From: Hybos culiciformis
Taxonomy: Eukaryota > Arthropoda > Insecta > Diptera > Hybotidae
Reading direction: 5' to 3'
Assembly (NCBI GenBank): GCA_964007475.1
Contig: OZ023273.1
Location: 79,423,830 to 79,487,829, forward strand
Length of the DNA stretch: 64,000 nucleotides
The notes beneath the pieces are model-generated. The model was given only the letters and a program-made list of their open reading frames with translations. It ran no database searches and was not told the origin of the DNA. Numbering within the stretch: position 1 is the first letter of the stretch; every line of letters starts with the position of its first letter. This document shows, one piece after another, positions 1 to 12,744 of this stretch. Position numbers and translations under genes: made by a program.

Positions 1-1595
1 TATTTTATTATCAATTTCAGATTTTTAGCGTAGTTACGATAGTCCAAAACTGAAATATTTTTTATTATTAAGAAACAACAAAACAATATTTTAGAAATCT
101 ATGGAAAACCTGTGTAGTGGAAATAATTAGTTGATAATTAGTAGAAATTTGAAAATATCTAAGAATGTCTGCTTCACACCATCTCAAGCTTGGTGCTTTG
201 TTGGAGAAGCAAAAATTATACATTACGTATTTAATTTCATAGTAATTAAATAAAACTAAAATGTAGCAGTACGCCCAGATAATTTATTTTGAATCCTTGA
301 TTTTATTAGATTAATTTTTTTTTTTTTTTCATTCTAAAAATGTGTTGGCTAGAAACTTTAGTTTTAAAAAAATGTTGTGCAATTCGTATTTGGTTTTACA
401 ACCATTTTATTCGGAACCGGAGCCTTTATAATTTTTTTTACATGTACTAAACAATTATGTGTTCTACCTCCTTGAGCAAGAAGAACACATGTATTTTCAA
501 AGTCAACTGGACAATATGTGGATAATTAGGTGCAACTGTTAATAAATTTTCTACCTCAGTTGAAGCAACATATTAAACTCTTGAAGAAAGTTTCGCAATA
601 AGAATTATACAACAAAAAAGTCGTAACGATCTTTTTGGATATTTTTACCTTAAAAAATAGTTTTTTTTTATAGGTTCTAGTCCACGCATGTCAAAGGGTA
701 TAACTTTGCGGCCTACTCGATATAACAGTACAAAAAAAATTAGAAGATATTAATTTTACTTTTTTTTTTACTGTTCACAAAATAAACCTAGTTTAATATA
801 ACCTTTAAGTTTTTTATTTTTTGTGGCCCACATAAATTGTTGAATTCTTTATTTGGCCCGTGTTAGGATTTGAGTTTGAAATGCTTCTTCTAGTCTTTCC
901 AATTTTTTTGTAACAATCACATTTTTTTAGGGCCTTTCTTGCTTAGCAAGGCAGTTTTCATTTCCATAAGTGAAAGGAATATGCGTTAAAACAAAAGTCT
1001 ATTTACACACACATGAAAAAACAATAAGAAAAGAATAATTAAGAATATTTAATTAATCACAAAAATTATTTAGTAGTATTTAGTATTTCATTTAATAGGT
1101 CAATCTGCGAAATTTTAATTTGAAAAAATATTGATAAATTTGAAAAAAAAAAATTATTAAAATTAAATTTAAATATTTAAATTTAAATAAATTATTGAAA
1201 ATTAAATTTTAATGCTTAAAAAAAAATTAATTTGATTATAGACTTATAAAGGTAAGTAAAAATATTATTATTTATTAAGCGCACTTGTTTTTTTTTTTCA
1301 AGACTACGACGCCGCCTGTTTGAAAAAAGTCAAGTTGCGATATTAAAGATTATTAAAAAAAAAGCTTTGCAAAATGACATAAATATAGAATTAAAAAACA
1401 AAATAAAAGGAATGTACCTCATTTTATTCCGAATTTGAAGCAAAAAAATTATTAATTTTCACGTTCATATTTATTGACAACTGACCGTTTTCTTTACTTG
1501 AATTAATTCTTTTTAATTAAAACTTGATCTGAATTTTCTTTAACTCAAAAACATGAAACATTCCATAATTTTTTTTTATTTGTTTCTTTAAAGAA
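1..1595. other. AT-rich DNA, no gene seen
   Basis: The stretch is dominated by A/T runs and simple AT repeats (for example around 1140-1220). No coding pattern or RNA gene was recognised. It should contain the 5' end of the hAT element whose transposase starts at 1596, but I could not define its terminal inverted repeat by eye. Confidence 0.5.
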
Positions 1596-3557
1596 ATGGG
1601 AAGAAAAAAAAATAATATTTTTCGTCAACATTTCAAAGACGATGAAAGAACACCAATGAAGATATGTGTTATCGACAATTGTAACGAGTTTGTTACAAAC
1701 CATATTACATCGATGACTCGACATATTGAAAATAAGCATTCTAAAATTTATTCCGAATCACGAGAATCTATTTCAACTTCTTCAAAATCCATAAAAAAAA
1801 TTACTACTCTCAAAATTCAAATTAATATAGACGACTTTAAAAACGCTTGCGTAAATTTTGTGTGCAAGCAAGGCGTTTCATTTAATTCATTAAATTCAAA
1901 AGACTTTCAACAAATTGTTGGCCCCATTTCAGTATCAAGCGGCGTCACTATTAATGCTCATAACATCAAAGAACAAATTGAAAAACAAGCAATAAAAATT
2001 AAAAATGAAATAAAATTAAAATTGAAATGCAGAATGGTTTCATTAAAAATGGATGAAGCTACGCACCTAAATAAATCTGTGCTTATTATTAATGTTCAAT
2101 TAGTAAATGATGTTGGCATGATAGATATGAATACTTTAGATGTTTTTGAACTTCAAGAACGACATACATCTGATTACATAAAAAATTTTACTTTGGATGT
2201 GTCTCAAATTTATTCCATAACAACGGATAATGGAGCCAATATGCTAAAAACTACTCATCTCATTAACAATGAACTAAATAGTTCAATTTTCGATTTATCG
2301 GATACCGAATGTTCAGATTCAGATGAAGATTTATTAAATGATGAAGAACAAACAGAAATTCATACAGATGATTATGTTGATTATGGTGATTACGAGGATT
2401 ACGATGATTTTAATGACGATGGAAGCGAGTTTTATGATTTTGACGAGGCAAGCGATGAAGACAATGAGTTCATTAGTCAAAAAGTTCAGCTTCAAAGTTT
2501 CCTCGTAAATTCCATCAAATGCGCTGTCCACACATTACAACTTGCAGTTAATGATGTTATTAAGAGAAATCCTATAAAAAAGAAAATAAATATTATAACG
2601 AAAGTTGTCAGAAAAATGCGTACACCTCTTCGCAGAAATTCTCTCAAAATTCGGAATTTGAAGTCCCCAATATTGAGCAATATCACAAGATGGAATTCTA
2701 CGTATTTAATGCTTCAAAGATTACAAGAACATAAACGTTATTGTGATGAATTTCAAAATAAATACAAATAGTTAAAATTATCAGTAAGTTTATGGAAATT
2801 TATAAATGATTTTGTTGTTGTTTTTCAGCCGATGAAAGAAATAACAATAAAACTTCAAAATCTTCAACTCCCATTGGGAGATTTTTATAAATATTGGCTT
2901 GAGCTCAAATGTAAAATTAATAAGTTAAGTGAAAAATACAAATTAGCTCGTTGCCTTCTGTCAAAAATTGAGCAAAGGGAAAAGAAACTCATTCAAAATA
3001 AAACCATGAAAAGTGCATTATTTTTAGACCCTAGGTTCTACTGCTTACTTACAGAAGACCAAAAATTTGAGGCTATCACTCACCTTCAACTTTTATTCAA
3101 TCACGTTGAGCTCTTAGAACAATATGATAGTTGTGATTCTTCTTGCTCTAATGGTTCGTCATTTTAGCTACAAAGATCTTCTTCTGACTTAGACGCAGAC
3201 AAAAATTCAGAACGGAATAATATGATAAATAACTACATATCTGCACAAGTCCAAAATACTAGTTCTTCTCCTCCTAAAACATTTGCAAAAGAAATTTTGC
3301 TTTTTGCACCAAAAAGGGCTGATATCAAAACAAACATCTTACAATATTGGCTTAAAGAAAAAAGTGATTTTCCAATTTTGGCCAAATTAGCAGCTATAAT
3401 ACACGCAGTACCTGCTTCTCAATCAAGCGTCGAGAGATGTTTTTCTGCCCTTAGACTAATTCTTTCAGAGCAAAGAAATCGTATGTCAGATAAAACTCTA
3501 CATAACCTTCTAATGGTACGTTTTAATTCTAAAAATAATTATAATTATGACTTTTAA
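1596..3557 (+). pseudogene. hAT-family transposase with two in-frame TAG stops
   Basis: This is a DNA cut-and-paste transposase of the hAT superfamily. The frame opens with an ATG and runs about 654 codons, the usual hAT length. Residues 24-48 form a BED-type zinc finger (C24, C29, H43, H48). The catalytic triad is recognisable: D153 in KMDEAT, D211 in TTDNGAN, and the glutamate at codon 613 in SSVERCFS within the C-terminal dimerisation domain. The CxxH block (CAVH near residue 309) and the TRWNST block are also present. Residues about 236-292 are an acidic insert rich in D, E and Y. The frame is interrupted only by TAG at 2769-2771 and TAG at 3165-3167, with no frameshift. The stretch after the first stop reads as ordinary hAT sequence in the same frame, so I reject an intron there. 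It is either a young dead copy or needs readthrough. Confidence 0.85.
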
Positions 3558-5280
3558 ATTTTTTTCAAATTCTTTATTTTTAAATTTCGACGCTTTTTTT
3601 TTTCAAACACTTTTATTTTAAAATAATGTGATAAAAGGCATTACATTTCGAAACGTAAATCCACTCTATTTTTTATTTTTTTTTGTTTTTCTTAACTTTT
3701 TTTCTCACACAACAAGTATTTTTCTCACACAACTTTTTCTACACGAAAAAAGTAATTGTTTTTAAAGTAAAAAATAATATCCAAAATGTAATAATAATTT
3801 TAATTAGTAATTTAAATTTAATAAATAATTTTTTCTCTCATTTGACCTTAAAAATATTGATGAAAAAATTGGATCTTTCTAAAGGAAATAAATATTAGGA
3901 AAAATTTAAAATGCGTTAAGTAAAAAATTTAAAATATAGCGTTTCTTTAGTTTTGAAATGTGTGAACTTATATTTTTTCAAAAGACTGAAATACATGTTA
4001 GAAAAAAACATTTTATGTTAATGATTTTTATCATTTTTAAGTTACCTAATAAGTTAATTATTATTAATAACAAAAAATAAAAATAAATGGCTATGTATGT
4101 TATTTTTATATGTGATAATTCCAAAAAAGTTATTAAATAATAAATGTATCTAGAAAATACAAATAATGTAAAAATTAATAATAAAAACAACAAAAACTGT
4201 GAATAAAGTACAACTTTTGTAACAATATCATATTCTCTCATTTTTTCTTATTCCAGTGATAGAATCAACATGAATTTTTATCGTTATTGGAAGCGGTCAA
4301 CTCTAATTTATTATGTTTCGATAGTTGCTAGAAAAAAAAATCGACTTCGGCACTTTGCAATTTTTTTTTTTCTAATATTAACGTAACAATCGACAAGGTG
4401 TTTGTATATATTTGTAAAATTATTTCATTCATTAGACCTTGTAATTTGCTTTACAATTTTTCATCATTTTTCCTTTTTGTTTATTGATGTTTTTTCATAT
4501 TTTACAATTTTAATAAAATGACAACAACAAAATAGATAGCAAAATTATAAATAATTGAATCATTAGAAAATATTTGTAAGTAAGTATTTGTCCTTTGATA
4601 TAACTCAGATTTATTCTTCTATTAGTTCAAAGTTACCTCAAAACGAAAATGTAAAAAAAAAATATTACGTGTTAAAATGTCAGTTCTTCATATCTTTGAA
4701 TTTTTTTAGAAGGAACATAGAACACCCTATACAAATTTCTTTTTGTTTTATATTTTTACACACTCGTTTGCACTATATTAAGTACTTGAATATGTGTTTG
4801 TAAATAGAAATAAACCAATATAAAAATAAATGATTAATAAAATGTTATTTTTATTGAAAAAATAAATAGAATGAAATGTATGAATTATGTAAAATAAAGA
4901 GGAAAACACTACAGAGAAATTTTTAAATAAAAGTGTTGGTATACGTTTGTATAAATAAAAAAATAAAAAGAAATAAACCGCAGGTACACTTCTGTTTATT
5001 TTTGGAAGATTTCTGTTTATTTGTGTAATATTTTTAACCCTGGTTCAAACAGGAAATTCTTTCTGGGATCTATAAAAATAAATTTTTTTTTTACAAAATA
5101 CTTAGATAAAAAAAACTAAAACGCAATAGTCAAGGTCAGTACATAAAAGTATCAATTTTAAAAATTAAATACTTCGAGTGAAGTAGAATCATTCACTCTT
5201 AAATCTTGATTTGTATTTCTATAAAGTAAGTTAAATTATTGATTTATTAAATAACTAAAAAAAAAATTAATATCTTATTA
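3558..5280. other. AT-rich DNA, no gene seen
   Basis: Downstream flank of the hAT gene. It contains A/T homopolymers and short open frames without recognisable motifs. The 3' end of the hAT element should lie here but was not located. Confidence 0.45.
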
Positions 5281-6028
5281 CTTACCTTTTTCTTTTTTAC
5301 TTTTTGGACAACTTCCCCGTTTCGATGAACGGCCTACTAACTGCAAAGAAGCTCTCAAATTTCTGTACGAAGCATATAATTTTCCTCTTGCCTGACTCCC
5401 TTCACCAGATGGAATAAAATATGTGGCAGTTGTTTCGAAAGGAATGATTTCAACAATTAATTTGGCATACAACTGAAAATCCTCTCGAGTTTTTCTAAAA
5501 TAATACATTACAGGTATTTTTAGTTTTGGGAAGAAAAAATAAAGCAAAATATTAATAAATTAAAGATAAATTGATGTTAAATGAATGATAACTCTTACAC
5601 TCGATTATAGGCATTTGTTAGCAAGTACTCTATAATTGCTTGAGTAATTTTAGTCCTTTCATTATTTTCGATGATCTGAAATTTCTTGTATTTTGCAAAA
5701 GCTATTTGCAGACTCACATTAGGAATAGCCAGAATATCCTACAAGCAAATATTCTTTCAAAAAAATTGTTAATTGTATGCAGGTTGTTTGGTACATTTAG
5801 ATTATGTGCAGGAAGAATACTATGCAATTTGGGTATGAAATATGTAATTTATGTAAAAAAGATATTTTCATAAATCTTAGTTTAATAAGAAAATGTACCC
5901 AACACCTAACAGCATAAAAAAATGTTTTTTTTAAATTATTAAATTAACCTCTTTTGTGTAAATATTATTGTATTTAACGAAAAGCATATTGAATTCTGGA
6001 TTAATAGTAATTTCTTGAGCTTCGATTC
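5281..6028 (-). pseudogene. Multi-exon gene fragment, unidentified
   Basis: Three exon-like pieces read on the minus strand. The first (about 6028-5950) follows a pyrimidine-AG acceptor. The second (about 5642-5599) encodes roughly AIIEYLLTNAYNR and ends at a GTAAGA-like donor. The third (5547-5288) encodes about 87 residues, including EIIPFETTATYF and GKLYASYRNLRASL, and ends at a good GTAAGT donor. No start codon and no downstream exon were found, so the fragment is truncated on both sides. The basic tail KSKKEKGK precedes the donor. The block resembles a protein family I have seen in arthropod repeats, but I cannot name it. It could be a remnant of a transposon-encoded protein or of a host gene. 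Confidence 0.4.
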
Positions 6029-6874
6029 CTGAAACTAAATTTAAATTAATGATTTGATGAATGTGAATAATTTTATTGGTTGTGTCATTGTGTGTTAAAT
6101 TTCCATAGGTTTACTTCGACAAAATTAAAAATTTGGAATTAATTTTTAGTTTGATGTACATTCTTTTGTTTTACAGTATTAATACTTAGTATAAGGGTTA
6201 TAATTAAACTGAAGCAATCCGTTATGTTTTCGAAACTTCTAGCACATAAATTGTCAATGATCCTAAACAAACAAAATGTTTTCAAAGTATGTATGACTTA
6301 TCCTATGTCTATGGAGCAAACAAGAATCCGACCGGTCAAATACTAAAGTACATTATATTTTTTGTAAAGTTTTAGTGCGGTTTTGTATTCACCCATTTTT
6401 GTTATTTTGAATTATATTAAATAGTGATTAAACCTGAAAGCAATTTTGTTTTTATTAACACTCAGTCAGCAAGTTTTTCTGAACTATTTTTCAAAGAGAA
6501 TTTTTATTTAATAAAATGTGATTGAATTGTTTCGTCCTGGTGTCAATAATTTCAAATAAGAATCTGCTTGAATTTAGTTTTAAATTAATTAAAAAAAAAA
6601 AATTGTTCAGGTTAAATAACTATCTAAAAATTCAAAACTACTTAATTTTGTGTTCAATTTCAGACGTTGTTAAAACTTTAACACTTTTATTTATGTAAAA
6701 ACCTTGCCTTTGTGCTGGTTTTTATTCCCATTTCATCCCATTAAAAAATTATCATCGAAAATTATGAACTGGAAGTGGGAACGTAGGAATCGTAGTATAT
6801 ATTATATACTAATCGCAATATCCGTTTTCATACGGGAGTGCCGAACTTACATTAATCATCCTTCCGCCCCTCCA
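6029..6874. other. AT-rich DNA, no gene seen
   Basis: No recognisable coding or RNA signal. The open frame starting near 6704 runs into the minisatellite that follows and has no features of a real protein. Confidence 0.4.
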
Positions 6875-7032
6875 TTTCACCCCCACCTCCTGCCTACCTT
6901 CCGCCCTTCCGGCCGTCCCTTCCGCCCGCCCTTCCGCCTGCCCTTCCGTCCGCCCTTTCGCCCGCAATTCCGCCCACCCTTCCGCCTGCCTTTCCGCCCG
7001 CCCTTCCGCCCCTACCTTCCGCCTCTCCCTAC
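6875..7032 (+). repeat. GC-rich 12-bp minisatellite (CCTTCCGCCCGC)n
   Basis: About twelve imperfect copies of a 12-base unit CCTTCCGCCCGC lie in a window that is otherwise extremely AT-rich. Translated on the plus strand the array reads RPPF repeats, but this is only the repeat read in frame. Confidence 0.85.
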
Positions 7033-7112
7033 GTTAAAAAGTAGAAAGACGTAAACATATTTTACACTGTTTCTTTTTTTTAATCCAGCAAAAGTAAATT
7101 ATACAATATTTG

Positions 7113-7290
7113 AATTTTCATCTAAAAAACACATTTTAATCAACATTAAGAATATTGTAATAGTTATATAACACTTCAACATAACTATTAAAAATACTAA
7201 TAATAATGAAAAAGAAAGAATTAGACACCATTTCAACATAACTATCAAAAAAATTAATAATAATGAAAAAGAAACAATTAGAAAATAATG
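7113..7290 (+). repeat. Dispersed 46-bp repeat plus a local duplication
   Basis: Positions 7113-7158 match 59868-59913 base for base over 46 bases. Immediately downstream, a unit of about 66 bp containing TTCAACATAACTATYAAAAA and AATAATAATGAAAAAGAAA occurs twice in tandem (about 7170-7290). The shared block suggests that both loci carry fragments of the same element. Confidence 0.7.
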
Positions 7291-7944
7291 AAAGCATTTG
7301 TAAAAGATCTCAATTTATTGAACCTTCCCAAAAGTCAAATAGTTTGTTTAAATAGAATCAATTCAATAATTTATAATTCTCTTCTAATGAAATTACGGAA
7401 AAGGGCGAATCCTATCAAATTATACACACTTCTGTCTACGGTAGATGCAGCGAATGGGTTCAGCGTGATGACAATCCTGAAAATTTTTCATTTACTGCAA
7501 ACAAATACATAAATATGATTCAAATTTCTTCTTGGACAGAAGGTACTTTCATAGTACTAATACTCTTTTACACGAACATTAAATTAACAACTTCTAATAA
7601 AATATGTTCATTCCCATTACGAAAAATTATTTGACGTTTTCGAAAAAATCATAATTTAAATACCTTTCCAAGGTGGAGTTTAATTGCACGACCTAATAAG
7701 TGGTAGGACATTGACATGACCAACACACAAAGAAGCCCGATAGAACGATTAATTTCTGAGACGCGTCTGAGGTTCAAAAAAAATTCCGCCGGTTAATTCT
7801 TTTTGTTGGCACCATCAGATTATTTTTACTGGTACCACCATATTAGCTCACAGAGGACTTCACTAGTTGTTAATTCAATTCTCCCACACCTAAAATTAAA
7901 CGAAAAAAATACAAAACTTACTTACCATTATTTGCTTCCATTTT
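7291..7944. other. No gene seen
   Basis: AT-rich, slightly less biased than its surroundings. The short open frame at 7288-7512 shows no known motif. Confidence 0.35.
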
Positions 7945-8033
7945 TCAATTTTGATTACAATTTCGATGACAATTCCAATCACAATTGCAATCACAATTGC
8001 AATCACAATTCCAATTAAAATAATTAAAACTCC
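7945..8033 (+). repeat. Short tandem repeat of CAATTGCAATCA type
   Basis: About six degenerate copies of a 12-base unit such as CACAATTGCAAT. A short open frame over it only translates the repeat. Confidence 0.65.
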
Positions 8034-8729
8034 AATTGGTATAACTTTAATTTAATTTTTTTTTTTTTAAATAATACTGCTAATTGTATTCTTTTTTAAG
8101 CTTGACAGCTTTGGTAAACATAAAATTCAAATTTAAAATAACTTAAGTAGAAAAAACACGACGCCGACAATATTTTGACGTTAATTATTTATTAGTTGCA
8201 CGTGCTATTTATTTTACTTTTTCAAAGCAGAAACGTAGATATGTTCGACGAAATCCAACTGCGAAAAAACAATGTCAAATATTAAAAATTAAACTTGATT
8301 GTTTTGGGTGAACTCTTAACATCGTCCATTTGAATAAAATATATACTGAAGGAAAAATAAAAATTTAATATAATTTTCTCCATATTAATTCAATTTTATG
8401 CCTAGATCAGGATAAAAAACTATAAACGTTCACAGGATTAAACCAATTTTTCTTTGCCAAAATTTATAAAAATTGAAAAAATAAAAATTTATTTTATTTG
8501 CGAATTTTCGATTTATTATTAATAACAATTAGTTTTTTTCTGAATTATAATTTTTAAGCACAAACATACACAAATAGAAATTTTGTTGTTTATAATTTAT
8601 TTTGGCCCAATAAGCTGTGTTTTTAATAACATGATAATATACATTTAATTTTCTGTTTTCTAATATTTATAAATTCAATAGACACTATCGGCGCGCCGTA
8701 ACGTTAGTCAATTATGGTCGATAACAACA
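8034..8729. other. AT-rich DNA, no gene seen
   Basis: No coding or structural feature was recognised other than A/T runs. Confidence 0.4.
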
Positions 8730-9170
8730 ATTCAAAGAAAATGCGCGGCGTAGTATTTTTTTTTGGATGGCTGAATAAAATTTAAATAACTTGTGACAAG
8801 TAAAAACTGGTGATTAAAAGTCAAATATACTTATAACAAGTAAAAACTGTTAAAGATTATGCCAAACACTAAATTCTCCTTTATGTTTTTTGTTGAACAG
8901 TTTTTACTTGTTATAAGTATATTTGACTTTTAATCATCAGTTTTTACTTGTCACAAGTATATTTAACTTTTATTCAGCCATCCTGTAAAAAATACTTTGC
9001 CGCGGCAAACAATTCAAAGACAATGCGCGGCAAACTATTCTTTACAGTATGGCTAAATATACTTGTGACAAGTAAAAACTGGTGATTAAAAGTCAAATAT
9101 ACTTACAACAAGTAAAAACTGTTCAACAAAAAACATAAAGGAGCTGAATTTAGTGTTTGGCATAATATTA
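8730..9170. mobile_element. Foldback element with three arms
   Basis: A block of about 100-110 bp containing ACTTGTGACAAGTAAAAACT and TTAAAAGTCAAATATACTTA occurs forward at about 8789-8880, inverted at about 8885-8975, and forward again at about 9053-9165. The outer segments share AATTCAAAGAMAATGCGCGG (8730 and 9009). This would fold into a long hairpin. The ACTTGTNACAAGT core is itself palindromic. Confidence 0.7.
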
Positions 9171-10419
9171 AATATGAAAAAAAAACACACAGGTAAATGA
9201 TATGACGTCACATCGAACTTAATATAAGCTTACATTTGTTGTACCAAGTACTGAATATTTGACGTAATTTCATATTTCCCAAACAGCAAAACCATACAAT
9301 TTTTTTTACTTTCTTAGACATTATGCATTGGTTGATTTATGTTCAATAAATGTGTTACGTACCTAACTTATTATTTTTATTATTATTATTATTATTTATA
9401 ATTTATTATTATTTGTACTTTTAAAGCACTTTTCAAATAAATTAGGCATTGTAAATTATTTTAAAAAAAATAAAAAATTTGAAAGAAGGAGTTTTAGCTT
9501 ATATTATTATTTTTTTTAACGTATAAATTTTTATGCAGGCTTGGTTAACTTATGTTTAGTATAATATTTACTCGCTGGAGATTACTAGGCCCACCGGGTA
9601 GGTTGGTACAATGAGCAATATGCCTAGGTACAGTGTGGTCTAAGGACAACATACAACTCAACCTAATCTAGCTACCTAAAATAAGCAACAACGTTGCTTT
9701 TAGTAAGCTGATTTTATTATGATTTTAAATTTAGCAATGTAATTTTTAAAAAAAATTAAAAATAAAGTTTGTCTCAGCAATGTTTAGGCCTGTTGTTTGG
9801 TTTTATAAAAATTAAAGAGAATTTCTAAATGTTTTACTTGTAAATAAATAATGTTTATAAATATTCGAAGCAATCACAATACCTATATATGAATTGGATT
9901 GATATGTACATAATTACACACTCGGGAAACGAAATTAAATTGGATTGTGTTTAATAAAAATAATTAAAAAAATATATAAATTTTTAAAAATACTTATAAT
10001 TCTATTAATTTCTTAAAAGAAATTTTTTTTAAATAATACTTCCACATCCTGTAGATTAGGTAAAAGCAACGCTTAACACACACATTATTTATTTGTGAAA
10101 AAAACAATCTACTTGGGAAAGGTATATATTGTTCATGAAAAGCATTTTTTATTTAAAGGAACGTAAAACTATTTATGTCAAGTGTATTATTTTGTATAAT
10201 CCTTATTAACTTTTTATAGTTTACCATATATCAAAATTTGGTCAATAATTTTTTCTTATCATCAAAAAGAAAAAGAAAAAGTATAAAAAAATTAAAGTAG
10301 TCGTGTAAATTTGTAATTCTTAACGTTTCTAAAAAGAATATTATTTAGGTTGCCATTAATAGAGTGCTTGAATTGATATTTGTTTTTAAATTAAGGAACG
10401 ATGTTGCTTAGATAAATAA
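9171..10419. other. AT-rich DNA with (TTA)n, no gene seen
   Basis: Contains a TTA/ATT microsatellite at about 9371-9412. A less AT-rich patch lies at about 9560-9690 (CCCACCGGGTAGGTTGG). No coding signal was found. Confidence 0.4.
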
Positions 10420-10700
10420 TTAATTTCTAATTAACGCCAACTTTATTTTATAAACATTTTCAAGGCTAAATTATTTTTCCCACCTTTCTAACTTCAAAAA
10501 CAAAAATTTAACTTTAATTTTTAAAAAATTTCCAAAATCATTATTTTAAAATTTTGTAAAAATGAAAGTTAAATTTTTGTTTTTGATGTTAGAAATAAGT
10601 TTGAAATACCAATGTAAAAACTGAGCTAGATATAATTTAGCCTTGAAAAAGTTTATAAAATTAATCGCAACGCTGCCGTTAATTAGAAATTAACGATTAT
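10420..10700. mobile_element. Palindromic foldback MITE
   Basis: The left arm (about 10420-10520) carries TTAATTTCTAATTAACG, TTTCAAGGCTAAATTAT and AACAAAAATTTAACTTTAAT. The right arm (about 10560-10697) carries the same blocks inverted, in reverse order. This fits a MITE of about 280 bp. Confidence 0.65.
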
Positions 10701-10865
10701 ATTTAATTTGTCCTAAAGTATATACATAATCTACGAACTTAAAATTACAACGAAAATATTTAAAAAATACACAAAATAAAAATAATAAAAAAAAATTTTA
10801 AATTTTCAATAAACTTATTAAAAGTTGATATAAAAAACCTGAAACAAATATTATAAAAGTTAAAT

Positions 10866-11728
10866 ATATGTACTCTCTAAATAAAATTTGGCTAGATTGT
10901 AGGTAATAAAACTAGATTGAGCAACTAGATTGTGACTGTGAGCAACGATCTAGTTTGAAATCTAGCTTCCAAAATTTACCTAGATTCTAGTTAAAATGCC
11001 AAACTAGATTCCTAGTGGAATTCTAGTTACCAAAGCTACATCTTCAATTTTTTTTACTAGAATCTAGTGACTTTTTTTTATAAAAAAAAAAAAAAAAATT
11101 TTTATTTAATTGTAAATTTTTTTTGTTTATTACAATTTCTTTATTAGATTTTTATTAAATTCTAATTTTATTTCTTACGCCTTCTTCCGGATTCGAACCT
11201 GGGTCTTTAACATTGCAATCCGCCAACATTACCACTCAGCTACGGTATTGAAATTTAAAAAGTATATAAAATAGAAAATATAAATTTGGTATACACATGT
11301 TCTTTGTGGTGTGTTAGTTATTTGCAATTCTAAGGACGCAGATTCAAATCCCGAATACAGCAAAAATATCTCGTAACAATAATTTAAATCTAGCAAGGAG
11401 AAATAGATGATAATTGCATAAACTAGATTTTAATAATTCTTGAAATTTGCCTAAAATTATTTTAAAACTAGGTTCTAGTTTTTAATTTTCAATATTGTAA
11501 TCTAGTTTACCAAAATAACTGGAATATCAATGATCTGAAATAGAATCTATTTTCAGTAAATAATTTATAAAATTTTACCTAGAAATCTAGCCTTTGAGAA
11601 CTAGATTTTTGCGTGAACTAGCTTTTGAAACTATAAAACTATTTTCAATAATTGAATTTCCCAGTAAAAATCGTTTAACTAGATCAAAGCTAGGGATTCT
11701 ACCTAAATTTAATTTAGAGAGTACATGT
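10866..11728. mobile_element. 0.86-kb MITE with CTAGAT subrepeats and tRNA-like core
   Basis: The ends are inverted copies of ATGTACTCTCTAAATWAAAT (10868 onward and its complement ending near 11726). Both flanks of the interior are packed with dispersed copies of CTAGATT/AATCTAG, and the centre holds a tRNA-like module on the minus strand. A clean target duplication could not be assigned. The organisation matches the element at 24331-25249 even though the subterminal motifs differ completely. Confidence 0.7.
11180..11252 (-). pseudogene. tRNA-like module inside MITE
   Basis: Read on the minus strand it has an A-box-like TAGCTGAGTGGTAA, an anticodon-arm-like segment around GGATTGCAATG and a B box CAGGTTCGAATCC with a good T stem. 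The acceptor ends do not pair convincingly, so it is a tRNA-derived relic or pol III promoter module, not a functional tRNA. A second copy sits at 24575-24650. Confidence 0.6.
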
Positions 11729-11949
11729 ACATACTAGATTGTAATAAAATATTCTTCTTAATATTTTATTTTACATAATCTGGTTACGTATACCCAGTTT
11801 TTAACTTCAAGAAAAATATTTCTTGTTCCAGGAATGAAAGTTTAGTTCCTACAATGAGCTTTTATTTACCGGAACAGTTCTACTAGTTCGTTTTGATAAA
11901 TAAATTTTATCATCATCATAATATAAAACCATTCTTGTTATTAATTTGC

Positions 11950-12500
11950 AATGTTACTTCCATGAATAAAAGTTTCTTTTTGAGCAATAGTAATTTAATT
12001 TCACTGCACAGAAATAAAAAATATTTAGGAGAAAATCAAAAAACTTTCAAGAACTCAATGCGTATTTACTTTCATGAATAAACATTTATTTCTGTGCAAT
12101 AGTAATATCATTATACTGGTCAGAATTGAAAAATGTTTAGAAGAACAACAAATAACTTTCAATAAGTTCATGTATATTTACTTCCTCGAATAAAAAAGTA
12201 TTTGTGTGCAATAGTAATATAATTTTACTGTCCAGAAATAAAGTAAAATTAGATGAATAACAAATAACTTTCAATAAGTTCATGTATATTTACTTCCTCG
12301 AATAAAAAAGTATTTGTGTGCAATAGTAATATAATTTTACTGTCCAGAAATAAAGTAAAATTAGATGAACAACAAAGAACTTTCAAGAAGTCCATGTACA
12401 GTGACTTCCACGAATAAAAAATTTATTTGTGTACAATAATAATTTTATTTTAATGTTTAGAAATAAAATATACTTGGTAGAATAACAAAATAGTTAAAAG
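11950..12500 (+). repeat. 112-bp tandem repeat, about five copies
   Basis: The phrase ACTTCCATGAATAAA or its variants recurs at about 11954, 12066, 12179, 12290 and 12402, a period of 111-113 bp. Each unit also carries GCAATAGTAAT and CAGAAATAAA. Copies three and four are nearly identical. The open frame at 11893-12081 merely crosses the repeat. Confidence 0.8.
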
Positions 12501-12744
12501 AACAAGAAGCAACTTTGAACAAGTCCATGCAAATACTCGTTATAATTTAACATTGACTTGTCATCAGCATTGATTTTCGAAAATTTTGAAATATACAGTT
12601 CTGTAGCATATTATTCTTGTAACAACTTCAACGTTTTTCTTGATTTGTTGTCACAAGAATATAATGTCAGAAAAAAGGATTTTGATATTGAAGTAAAAAA
12701 ATAATTATTTGGGACAAATTAAATTTGAAAACCATTTTTTTCAG

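Noticed and set aside
2769..2831. Possible intron (GTAAGT to TTTCAG) in the hAT transposase
   Set aside because: The stretch reads in the same frame as typical hAT sequence (LWKFINDF, FQPMKEIT). Removing it would delete conserved residues and still leave the TAG upstream.
6704..7054. Proline/arginine-rich 116-codon protein
   Set aside because: It is the 12-bp minisatellite read in frame, with no conserved start context or domain.
11180..11252. Functional tRNA-Cys gene
   Set aside because: The anticodon-like GCA is present, but the acceptor and anticodon stems do not pair properly and it sits inside a MITE.
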